DNA of 64,000 nt from Marisa cornuarietis (lineage: Eukaryota; Mollusca; Gastropoda; Architaenioglossa; Ampullariidae). Numbering within the stretch: position 1 is the stretch's first letter; each line of letters opens with the position of its first letter. The DNA lies in the NCBI GenBank assembly GCA_004794655.1, contig SMMW01000575.1, positions 10,119,001 to 10,183,000 on the forward strand, given 5' to 3'. The notes under the pieces were generated by a model that saw nothing but the letters and a program-made list of their open reading frames with translations, made no database searches and had not been told where the DNA came from. Shown here one piece after another: positions 29,913-39,675 of this stretch. A program made the translations under genes and the position numbers.

Positions 29913-31457
29913 ATGGCTGATTATCTTCTCACTGGAGGTCCTGGCCACGTACCTGAAGACGGCATGACTGGAGCACAGCTTTTCGCTACCGGTGGTGGGA
30001 TGACATACAATGATTTCATCATATTACCTGGTTTCATAGACTTTACTCCAGATGAAGTAGATCTGACGTCAGCATTGACTAAGAAGATCACATTAAAGGT
30101 TCCACTTGTTTCCTCTCCAATGGACACTGTCACAGAATCTAAGATGGCTATTGCCATGGCATTATGTGGAGGAGTAGGTGTTATTCATCATAACTGCACC
30201 CCTGAGTTCCAGGCAAATGAAGTACGACGTGTGAAGAAATATGAACAAGGCTTCATTTTGGACCCTGTGGTAATGTCGCCTACACATACTGTGGCAGATG
30301 TCTTGGATGCAAAGAAAAGATTTGGTTTCTCAGGCATTCCAGTTACAGAGAATGGCCACATGGGAGGGAAACTTGTTGGTCTTGTGACCCACCGTGATGT
30401 TGACTTTCTCATCCAGGAGCAATACAACACACCACTCTCTGAGGTTATGACACCATTTAAGGATCTCAATGTAGCCCCAGATGGTGTAGCACTGAAGGAA
30501 GCTAATTGTATTCTCCAAAAAAGCAAGAAAGGCAAACTTCTAATTGTCAACAATAAGGGAGAGCTTGTTGCCCTTATTGCTCGCACAGACACCAAGAAGA
30601 ACAGGGAGTTTCCACTGGCTTCCAAAGATGACAGTAAGCAGCTGTTAGTGGGAGCAGCAGTTAGTACCCAGGAGGAGGATAGAAAGCGTGTGGAGTTACT
30701 GGTTCAGGCTGGTGTTGACTTTCTAGTTTTGGATTCATCGCAAGGCAACTCCATTTATCAAATAAACATGATACGTTGGATAAAGCATAATTTTCCTGAC
30801 ATGCAAGTCATTGCTGGCAATGTGGTAACTAGTTCACAAGCCAAAAACCTGATCGATGCTGGAGCTGATAGCTTGCGTGTTGGTATGGGCAGCGGCTCCA
30901 TTTGCATCACTCAAGAAGTGATGGCAGTTGGACGACCTCAGGCAGCAGCTGTCTATAAGGTTGCCGAATATGCTCGTCGCTTTAGCGTGCCTGTAATAGC
31001 AGATGGTGGCATATCCTCTGTTGGCCACGTCATCAAAGCCTTGGCGTTAGGTGCTTCAACAGTCATGATGGGCTCCATGTTAGCTGGCACATCAGAGGCA
31101 CCAGGAGAATATTTTTTTGCTGATGGTGTGCGACTCAAGAAATACCGAGGCATGGGCTCTCTGGATGCCATGGAGGTGCATAAAGCAAGTCAGGCTCGCT
31201 ATTACAGTGAGAGTGACAAGGTCAAAGTTGCCCAAGGGGTGTCTGGAAATATTGTGGACAAAGGGTCAATTCACAAGTTTGTGCCATATCTCATTTCTGG
31301 TATCCGGCATGGTTGTCAAGACATTGGCGCAAGGAGTCTCTCACTCCTCAGGTCCACGATGTATTCAGGTGAACTGAAACTTGAAAAAATAACCACCTCT
31401 GCACAGATTGAAGGAGGTGTACATGGCCTTCACTGGTATGAAAAACGACTATATTGA
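29913..31457 (+). CDS. IMPDH2: Inosine-5'-monophosphate dehydrogenase, intronless, full length
   Basis: IMPDH oxidises IMP to XMP with NAD+, the committed step of guanine nucleotide synthesis in the cytosol. The 514-codon frame equals human IMPDH length and ends YEKRLY. It starts MADYLLTGG at 29913. An in-frame codon at 29883 would add ten residues unlike the family. Catalytic loop [12 protein letters not shown] puts Cys at residue 331, and flap KKYRGMGS puts Tyr at residue 411, both at the human positions. [10 protein letters not shown] and [20 protein letters not shown] are intact, and the CBS pair spans about residues 112-230 ([11 protein letters not shown]). No stop or frameshift. Complete lack of introns next to intron-rich genes suggests a retrocopy, but no poly-A tract or flanking duplication is obvious. 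AATAAA is at 31487-31492. About 50 nt after the stop the sequence becomes a copy of the OGT 3' UTR. IMPDH1 versus IMPDH2 orthology cannot be decided. Confidence 0.95.
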   Translation: MADYLLTGGPGHVPEDGMTGAQLFATGGGMTYNDFIILPGFIDFTPDEVDLTSALTKKITLKVPLVSSPMDTVTESKMAIAMALCGGVGVIHHNCTPEFQANEVRRVKKYEQGFILDPVVMSPTHTVADVLDAKKRFGFSGIPVTENGHMGGKLVGLVTHRDVDFLIQEQYNTPLSEVMTPFKDLNVAPDGVALKEANCILQKSKKGKLLIVNNKGELVALIARTDTKKNREFPLASKDDSKQLLVGAAVSTQEEDRKRVELLVQAGVDFLVLDSSQGNSIYQINMIRWIKHNFPDMQVIAGNVVTSSQAKNLIDAGADSLRVGMGSGSICITQEVMAVGRPQAAAVYKVAEYARRFSVPVIADGGISSVGHVIKALALGASTVMMGSMLAGTSEAPGEYFFADGVRLKKYRGMGSLDAMEVHKASQARYYSESDKVKVAQGVSGNIVDKGSIHKFVPYLISGIRHGCQDIGARSLSLLRSTMYSGELKLEKITTSAQIEGGVHGLHWYEKRLY

Positions 31458-31510
31458 GAGGTGGTGTTCATGTTTCCAGCAAAGGCAATAAAAAATGACA
31501 CTAGACTGTG

Positions 31511-31973
31511 CAATTTTTCCTTCGAGCTCTTGCGCCTTTTTTTTTAAATCTTTTATCACGACGCGAACATTTTTTTTTTAATGGTTGCTGGTTTCCGCAT
31601 GCATGCTTAACAACAAGAACAGGTTTTTTTTTTGTTCTGAGTATTATTAACAACAGATATGGTTTGAAGTACTCAAAAGAATGTTTTGCTGCATTTACAT
31701 GCCATTCACCTTCATATTATGATGAAGATTTCAAAATACTGCCAACCGGAAGTATATGCTTTTTTGGGGAGATGATCAAATTGCCACTGAGTGTTGCATA
31801 ATTTGTACATAAAACCTGTTTATAGTATTGTCACAAGTTCTCATTGGTTGATTTTTTTTTTTGCAGTTTAGCGTTTTACCAATTTTTTTAACGTGATACA
31901 AGATATGAAAAACCCTTATATTTTTCCTGGAGACTGTTGCACAGTTTTGGCCACATTTTCTTCTCAACCAGTC
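31511..31973. repeat. Duplicate of the OGT 3' UTR, part 1
   Basis: Matches about 6601-7097 in the same orientation. Shared blocks include AACAACAGATATGGTTTGAA, AAAACCTGTTTATAGTATTG and CCTGGAGACTGTTGCACAGT. The match starts about 50 bases after the IMPDH stop and is cut by the insertion at 31974. Confidence 0.92.
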
Positions 31974-33133
31974 AGGTAATTCTAGGCTGCGGCCTTGCGG
32001 GATTCCCGTAAAATTTCGCTGAGGGGCGCATAGTCTGAAAGTCGGCGCGACCATGCGCCCGCAAAAATCCCGTGTCTGGCGCGCTTTTGAACACGCGATG
32101 CGGCACTTCAACAATAACTGTTGTCATTCTTTGCGCTGGTTTGAAACCGACCCACTAGAATCGATGCTATAATGACTGGACAGTTTTCAAACTGACGAGT
32201 TGTTATCCATCTGATGCAACCTGCTCCAAATTTCGCGCCAGGAAGTACATTGTTGACGCGCCCACAGCGAAAACATTTGGGGCGGGAGAGATCAAAGGGT
32301 ATTGGAAGCAAGCGAGTTGAAAACGAAGTGAACGCGACTGTCAACTCTGTTTGACTTTTCGTTCACGACCAGAACAGCAGAAGATGCCCCGGAAAGTAAA
32401 AATTGACAAGAACAGGAAAAAACAAACTCTTCCGAGTATGCCCACACATTGTTGGAACTGAAAATGTAGACAACAAAACAGACACATTGAGACAGAGACC
32501 GCACATAAAAACCACGCATCCAGAGAACGTCATTGTGAATGGCTGAAGAAATGGCCTTGGCTAAGGAACATGGATGAAGGCATGAGATGTAAAGTGTGCC
32601 TAAAACAATAACGATAACGCGTTGTTAACGGTGTGTTAAGTACCGAACGAGGACGCTGCAGAGACATTCAGACTTCCGACCACAGGCACTCTATGGAGGC
32701 TGAAATTCTTCAGAAAGATTTCAGCCAGGTAAACTATTTTCAATTCTAATTTATTTCTGTCCTCGTGACCTTTTCGGAACTTAAGCCGGCGGTATTATAT
32801 AACACTTAAAAGTAACGTGTTGCGAACTTGATACAACATCACAGAACATAGAAGCTGTCAGGTTCCCAAAAGATGCAGGTGGAGTTGCCTCTGGATTTTG
32901 AGTTCTTTCCATACGCCCCATCTTTTTCCTGTCTGCAGAAGACAGAACACCCTATGGAGACAAATTAAATATCTTAACAGATTTCTTTGGAAAACCAGCT
33001 CAAGTGGGCAGCAAATTCAGTAAAATCTTGCTTGACAAAGCATGTTTAGAGGAATGGATTGTGGTCAAAGGAACTGTAGCGCAGAATGCATATAGGACAG
33101 ATTCCACAAGCTGTTTAAACTGTTATTTGATTT

Positions 33134-33474
33134 TTACAGGGATTTCCCAATTTGCCGGATTCCTCCTATACCGGGTTGGGTTCCTTCTCGACCTTCAGTT
33201 CTATGCTCTGCTTGAATTCTTAGTCTTTCCAACTCAAAAGCCCTATCCCGCTCTTTCTCCTCTCTTCTCTCTCTCCCCCTCTCCTCTTTCCTCTCACGCT
33301 CCTCTCTCTCCCCCTGTAACGTTCGTAATGTTCTAAACAACTTTGTACATATTCCTCTAGGGCACTGCCTTCATGGCCTAACTTTTGGTCCTGTACAATA
33401 AAAGTATCAATATCAGGTAATTCCATGGTTGAATAACAACAATATAGCAATTTGTACAAAATTGATTCAAACAA
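33134..33474 (-). pseudogene. gag-like fragment of an LTR retrotransposon (tentative)
   Basis: Two minus-strand frames join across a frame change. They give MELPDIDTFIVQDQKLG and ALEEYVQSCLEHYER, then a long Arg/Glu coiled-coil with AFELERLRIQAEHRTEG. This resembles the N-terminus of gag-like proteins of mollusc Gypsy-type elements. No protease, RT or LTR pair was identified. Low-complexity coiled coil is the alternative. Confidence 0.35.
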
Positions 33475-34754
33475 TAACTAATTAACTAGGTTCTAGCAAA
33501 TTAATACTAGTGTAAAATGCTCAACTTAAAATTAAATACCAAGTCCAAACACGGACAATTGGTACCGTAAATCTATAAAAAACGTACTAGACAGGAATGG
33601 GAACGTCCAACATACACAAAAAGTCAAAAGGATGCTAAGCAGACGGAGCTTGGAAAAAAAAAAGAGAACAAGCAAAAGAAAGGCGAGTCCTACGACCCTC
33701 TGTCAGCAGAACTATACACACCGACAGACCCGTGTAATCGGGGACGGGGACACAAAACGAACAAAACGAGAATCCTGAAATACTTGTTAACTGCTAACAG
33801 GCTGTCCTAAGGACTGTCCCTCGCTGAAGCGATCACGTCGGGGTCGTCACGGACCATCCGAGCTGACATGCGCATTCGTTCAAAACACGAGATGGGTTCA
33901 GTTAAGGACGTCCCTTCCTGGACACATGCTTATTATACACACAAATGTACAGCAATTTCCAAAATTACAAATGTCTTTGTAACTAGGCAATCTCCAAATT
34001 AATTCCAAAGAAACAATCTACTATTGTTAGCAAAATAACTGGAACAACACTAAGCTAACAAAATACTGAAGACTTTCAAATTGCAAACAAAATATCAATC
34101 GACCGCACACAGGCTAGTCGTCGGCAGTTTCTACAACTGCATACATACAAGTCCACCTTAGGTACAGTTCACACACAGACAAGTCTACTGTAATTACTGA
34201 AGGCTCTCAATCACGTACAGTTGTACCTCTACCCCCGGTAGAAGGTGGAGAAAAGTCAACGAGGTGACGGAATCTCCCTCTAACTGCAAAAATATGTCAA
34301 AGAAAGTCTTACTTTCTGTACGCCGTGTCTCATGGAAGTTCGGCGTCCCCCGGGCGTAACGGTGCGGTGCACGATGGACGTATAGCTATCTTCGGGTTTA
34401 AAGAATACCGCGACGGCCCTCCCCTCAGTCGGTGGGTTAACGTCGTTGACACTGGTGTTGGTGGAGCACAGTAGCTCGACACTCTGGAACGATAATGTGA
34501 CTCGTACCGCCTTTCTCGCCAGCTCCGGTTGTCCTGAGTGGTTCTGGCAACCTTCCGTCAGCTTGGCGCTTGTTTTCCACTCACAGCAGCAGAACGGCGA
34601 AGAGTCTTCAGCTCTCTTCTTAACAACCCGTCCGGCGACAGCAACAGTAGCCTGATCTCTTCAGCAGCAAAGGTGCGAAACTGAAGAACCATCAGCGACA
34701 GCGATCCACTGGCCGCTTGCGGTCGGGATTAAATACCCACCTATGTCCACCTGG

Positions 34755-35016
34755 GGCCAGTTGCACAACACGTTTCTAAACCTTAAAACTGTTCTAAAGA
34801 AGCAAAATCTCTTCTTAGCCATTTTGATGCATAGCAGAAAAACATACAGAAAATTGTACTGACACGACGGAAAGTCAGACTTAAACAACTTTATCTTACC
34901 TAAAGCAGTTTTAGTTTTAAAAATTCTAAAACTGTGGTGTGTACTTAAAACTAATTATCTAAATAGAGTTAAGGCCTAAAAGTGTTTAAAATTAGAAATG
35001 TGTTGTGCAACTGGCC
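34755..35016. mobile_element. MITE with 5-bp CCTGG target duplication
   Basis: The left end GGCCAGTTGCACAACAC and right end GTGTTGTGCAACTGGCC (one mismatch within the pair) are inverted. CCTGG flanks both sides (34750-34754 and 35017-35021). Similarity of the arms continues further inward. There is no coding capacity. It is nested in the 31974-35732 insertion. Confidence 0.85.
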
Positions 35017-35732
35017 CCTGGACAACAGGTGAGCTCACCCCGGACCGCACGAATACAAGTTTTATGAAAACTTCCAACTTTTCCGGATCTCTATGCGGCA
35101 GCGACTAGAAAAACACCCTGTTTACCTGGACAGAGGGTGACCTCCGTACGGGAAAGAAAGAAAAGTACGAAGACTTGAATTTCTCCAAATTCCTGCGTGT
35201 CAGTGACAACCCTGTGTGTTGAACTTCGACTTGTCTATAATACTGTTTAATCCCCACTCTAAACCCTATTCACTACATGGTTCTTGGAAAGCTATGCCTC
35301 CTTATGCTATACCATAATGCAGGCTGTGAGATGGGGTTTCAGCCATCAAAACCTAATAAAATCTTCTCGTAGAAGTTGCCTCGAGGAGAAACATTTAAAC
35401 CCCTGCACTAATGAGACATATGAAAAGTGTCTAAACATTAGCTCATAGCCCAATGAGATGGACACAAAGACTAATTGGTTTGCAAATTTAGGATGCTATG
35501 ATCACACTAATGATGATGAAAGATAATTTATCGATATAAAAGAAAAAGATATCTATGTGATTAATGTTCAATTTCTTGTGATTAATGAAATATTTTGTTG
35601 TATGCCAAATATTTATCGGAAAAGCACAGAAAATGTGTTTGTTTCGAGGGACCCCTTGTTTCATTTGAATGGCCCCTTTTTTTCCATTGAGAGGACCCCA
35701 GAACCCCTCTTTTTGAAATCCTAGAATTACCT

Positions 35733-36160
35733 CTGTAATAACAGTCCACTTGAGGTCTTTGGTTACAGCTCATATGATGAAATAGTGTTTACAGTAACTA
35801 ACCCCAAAACAGTGTGATATGCCTGAAGTAAATCCAGTTCCAACTGCAGCAAGTGTGGAAGTATTTTGCAAATAAAACATCTATTTATCATGGATATTTG
35901 CAAATGTCTCACTATTAAGGATCAATTGACTGCAATACAGTTTAGGATCAGTTGTATCCTACTAGCAATATATGACGTCTGTTGTTTTTTTTTAAATTTA
36001 TGTAACAATTTTGTTAATGCACCTTAACCACTCTGCTGACGATGGATTTTTTTAAGCATTTGGGGTGGAGGGGGGCGGTGTTTACTGGGTGAACTAAACC
36101 CTTATGGCTTACTGATTTTAAACGTTGACAGCATGCAAAGAAATGTGAGTTTTGCTTTCT
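35733..36160. repeat. Duplicate of the OGT 3' UTR, part 2
   Basis: Resumes the match at 7104 and continues to about 7525, with blocks such as CCAACTGCAGCAAGTGTGGA and ATCATGGATATTTGCAAATG. It then joins PLK4-A flank sequence without a gap at TTTCTTGATTG. Confidence 0.92.
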
Positions 36161-37570
36161 TGATTGTAAGTGATGGAAAACCGAGTTCACACATTAAAAT
36201 ATGATTAGAAATTGCTGTCGGAGGTCACTGCGGGCATGCATGTACATGCAGACTGCTAAAATACACAAGACTTTAATTTATTTGGCATAGGTATACTCTC
36301 ATAGAAGGCTCTGGACCTATTGATGTTCTATGCTGATAGCGAATAGTCCCCTACCAGAGAGATCTTGATCAGAAAAACTGTAACATTACTCAGAACAAGT
36401 GGGAAAAATGAGGTCTGCAAAATGCTTGTCCAAGAAGTTAATGAAAACAGGTAATAAGGGGCTTGGATCATTGCCTCATACCTTGTTCACTTTGCTAAGC
36501 TGCCTATTAATGTTTCAGTCTTAGCACTGCATATTAGATTAACTGTTATTAGAATCAAACTTACCTATTTTATTACTGATATGTGGAAGAATTCTTTGAA
36601 TATTGTATGAGCACTTTTTACACCAGTTTGTCATTTATAATGGTACAGATGTTTAGCGCAAGATAAATATCCTCACACACAAGGCATGTTCAAGGTTCAA
36701 GGCTTTTAATCAGTATGGGGAAATGGGGTCTTAGAACAGTACACTTTTGCATTCACTTAAGTCTTTAAACCATCTGAGGGACTGGAGATTTAGAGTTCTA
36801 GAGTGCTTAACTCAAGAAAACTCCTTCACGGCATTAAAGTGCCACATAACTGCCATGTCAATGTTGAGGAACTTCAACAAACTGAATGGTCGGGTAAGTG
36901 CCAAAGAAAATAAAATCAACCTACCACACATAAACCACCATTAATAAGCTGTAGAACACTGGTGAAAATAAATGAGGACATGATCTCATGACAGAGTCAT
37001 ACTGACTACAGAAACATATTTTTATTGCAGAAAAATGTTTGTTCTCATAGATGTGCATGTAACACTGAATCTAAAAGTAGCATCAGCTGGGCTTTTTTCT
37101 GTTGTAATATTGAAATGCGTGGGGTAAGAAATGTTTAGCTGAGACAGTGATGCTAGACAGGAAGCACAGTCACCAGATGTAAGAGATTTCTATTTGATTA
37201 TGCCATGCCCAAGCTGAAGCATCCTCTCCCAGCTGTGCATGTACTTTCCTAGAAACAAATTTATTCTTACTGCTCAGCAGTAGGACTTCAAGAAAAGCCC
37301 CTAACAAATACCCAACACTGACCTTACCCTCTCAGTGGAACCATTCAGGCACATGTATGTCTGTGTGGGGTGAAACTGAAATAAAATACAGAAGTTGAAT
37401 ACCACAGGCTTGGGATTCAAATGAAAAACTATATTCTTTTGTGGGTTTCACCATTAGGAACTCCTTCCATTCCCATTTCTAGCATTCAAAGTTCAAAGCA
37501 TTTCTTCTCTCAGTTTCTCATAACTGGTGTGCTGGTGGATTTCAAGGTGATGGAGCAGACTTTTGCACAG
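36161..37570. repeat. Segmental duplication copy 2 (PLK4-A 3' flank)
   Basis: Same orientation as 25186-26975, with the empty TTAA site at 36706-36709. Similarity ends near TTTTGCACAGGAATAAAC, immediately before sequence matching the end of PLK4 copy C. This places the A-type 3' end tail-to-tail with copy B. Confidence 0.9.
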
Positions 37571-37586
37571 GAATAAACTATTCTCC

Positions 37587-38437
37587 CATTCTGGCTCAGT
37601 AGAGAACATACTTGGTATACTGCAAGGTCATCACCTAGTCAAAAATAAGAACAGTCTCATACATATCTCATACCTCGTTCATAAACTCTAGAAAGTACAG
37701 AACTCTGCTGCATGTCTGCTGCTTAGAATTACAAAACTGGACCATGTCACTCCTCTCCTTCATTTTCTGCATTGGCTACCCATTCATTCTGGAATCCAAT
37801 ACAAACTGTCCGCGCTGGGATTTACTCTCTTTGCAGGTTCCTGCCCTGACTATTTTTTTGAACTTCTCTTCCCAGCCAGACATTCCAGCCTGACAGCTAC
37901 ACTCTTTATCTGATGAGTGATGACCATATCCTCATTATTCTTGTCACCAGGACAACAACATATGGTCACAGGATATTTAGTTACTGTGCAGCAAAACAAT
38001 GGAACTCTCTCCCCTTCTATATCCGCCGCCTATCCACCATTGAATCTTTTAAATGTTCCCACCTCTTCCTTAAGCATTACTCCTAACAACAGTCCACACA
38101 ATGCTAGTCCTTTTTCACATCCTTCCCCCCTTTTCCGTTTATTGCCACTTCACTACTCATCTTCCTCTGCTGAATCATGACGCTCTTAGTTCTTGTTACT
38201 TGATTCTTCTTTGCGTTTTTTATATTTGTCTTTTATTAGTCATCAGTACTGTTGTTCATCCTTCTGTTACTTCATATGTTGTCCATGTCTCCTTATGAGT
38301 ATGCGCTATGAATATACAAATCATGCTTTTATTATTATTAACACTGCTGACGACTTTGTACCTCCTAGGTTCTTTGCAACAAATGTGTCACCTTCTCCAG
38401 TCTTTTTTCTCGGCCTCCAGTGGTAGCTGATGGATAC
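37587..38437 (-). pseudogene. Decayed last exon of PLK4-B, split by a LINE
   Basis: Minus-strand 38437-38343 matches the last exon of copy C (57766-57649): acceptor CTTCAG|GTAT, CAGCTACC and GAGAAGGTGACA. Small deletions shift the frame. The match is then interrupted by a LINE fragment and resumes at 37641-37587 (CTGGCTCAG). So the exon is broken in two ways. Confidence 0.75.
37642..38342 (+). mobile_element. CR1/L2-like LINE 3' fragment inserted in the PLK4-B terminal exon
   Basis: Plus-strand fragments read LDHVTPLLLHFLHWLPIHSG, then VTRTTTYGHRIFSYCAAKQW with NSLPFYIRRL, as in CR1/L2-type C-termini. The 3' end has ATGCGCTATGAATA and a TTATTATTA tail. It is related to the minus-strand fragment at 28450-28985. 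Confidence 0.82.
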
Positions 38438-38894
38438 CTGAAGCACATTGATATGTACTTAGCATGTATCCATTCATTTGACAATCTGTACATGCTAATT
38501 TCATAATCATCCTGTCAAAGCATATCTGCAAGACCATGCCAAAATAAAATAAAATCAAAACTACAACCAATGTTAATGAGTTCAGTTTTTTCTTGTAATC
38601 CCTTCAAGTTAAACCCAAGTGAAGCTCAAAGTAAGCAAGCTGCACACCAAAAGTGACCATACATAACTTGTGTGAGCATGTCCTGTATAAACTAAGGACA
38701 TTATATTCACTTCTGATTTCAGAACTCTTGTATAGACATTCAAATGAAGCACATCAAAGATATTAAAGTTAATTAAATTCCCATGTTATATTTACTGTAA
38801 TATTTCTTTACATCTGTCCTGAGACAGAGCAATAAGATACAGAAGGAAAGACAAGAAATTTAGATGATATGTGTACAGCTGCGGTGAGCAGCTG

Positions 38895-39125
38895 TCATGA
38901 GCTCCACTCACTTCATGCCTTTGCTGGAATCATTAGCACATGATGAACGGTGTGGCTGAGAATCCAAGCCATGTCCCATCATAAAACTTGGCACCAGTCT
39001 TTCCAAATTGAAGTTCCAAGGCACAGTCAATGTTCTCCATGGAGACTGGTGGAGTGACTCATGTGACCATTGTGAAAGTGGTGTTCTTTATAGAAGATGT
39101 TTTTGTTGCAGTGATGGTAGCAGAG
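38895..39125 (-). pseudogene. Decayed PB3 exon of PLK4-B
   Basis: Aligns with the intact PB3 exon of copy C (58344-58100): ACCATCACTGCAACAA, ACTTTCACA, GGAGAACATTG and TTCTCAGCCACA. It carries an in-frame TGA soon after the TFT block, small indels and a further TAATGA near its end. PB3 cannot be made from it. The donor-like GTGAGTGG at the end is still present. Confidence 0.85.
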
Positions 39126-39535
39126 TAGTACTCAGAGTGTCACGCCTATGAAGCACCTTGTCACCAGTTTCCATTGCAGTGCAGACTAGAGCATCACTAA
39201 AGGAGGGTACAGATGGCATCTCAAAAACAAATGAAGTTTCATTGAAGTTTACACTTTTATTTCTGGGAAGTATGTTTGAAAACTTCCAGTAACTAAAACA
39301 CCTTTTACACTCACACACACACACACACAGAAAGCAAGAGAGGAGGGAGGTGAAAAGGATGAAGAGCAGTGCATAAATTCACGACTGCACAGAAAACCTC
39401 TAATAATAAGTAAACCATTTAGCTCCTGCTACGCTGCCTATTGACTCCTCTTACAGTAGTATAACATCCTTCTTAATTGTTAATTGGCATAGTTGTTTAT
39501 TCAAATGCATAAAAAGTCATACAAAGCCCACTTAC

Positions 39536-39675
39536 TGTTGCTGGGGACTTTGCAGAGACAGTTTTATGCAGGCGATTGTCATGTAAAGAATACCTGATTG
39601 TCATGTAAAGAATGCCTTTCTCCTGAGACCCAGCTTTGCTTGCTGCTTTCTCCACCATTGTGCACATCTGGCTGC
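39536..39675 (-). pseudogene. PLK4-B exon 15 with 22-nt tandem duplication and premature stop
   Basis: Corresponds to copy C exon 59229-59115. The 18-mer GATTGTCATGTAAAGAAT occurs at 39574 and 39596 on the plus strand, a 22-nt tandem duplication that shifts the frame and brings in a TGA at 39581-39579. The duplication also creates CAG|GTATTC (donor at 39593), which would restore phase 0 if used. Confidence 0.82.

Larger units (their letters stand above)
31974..35732. mobile_element. 3.8 kb TIR-bounded insertion splitting the OGT 3' UTR copy
   Basis: The ends are perfect 13-bp inverted repeats, AGGTAATTCTAGG and CCTAGAATTACCT. The flanks continue the OGT-like sequence on both sides (TTCTCAAC on the left, ACAGTCCACTTGAGG on the right). 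The original site at 7097-7112 has no insert. A clean target duplication is not evident. The interior is GC-richer and carries a gag-like minus-strand ORF pair and a nested MITE. No transposase was recognised. Confidence 0.72.

Noticed and set aside
33134..33340. Arg/Glu-rich ORF as a host coiled-coil gene
   Set aside because: It is low complexity, with no splice context, and fits better as part of a gag-like remnant; even that is tentative.
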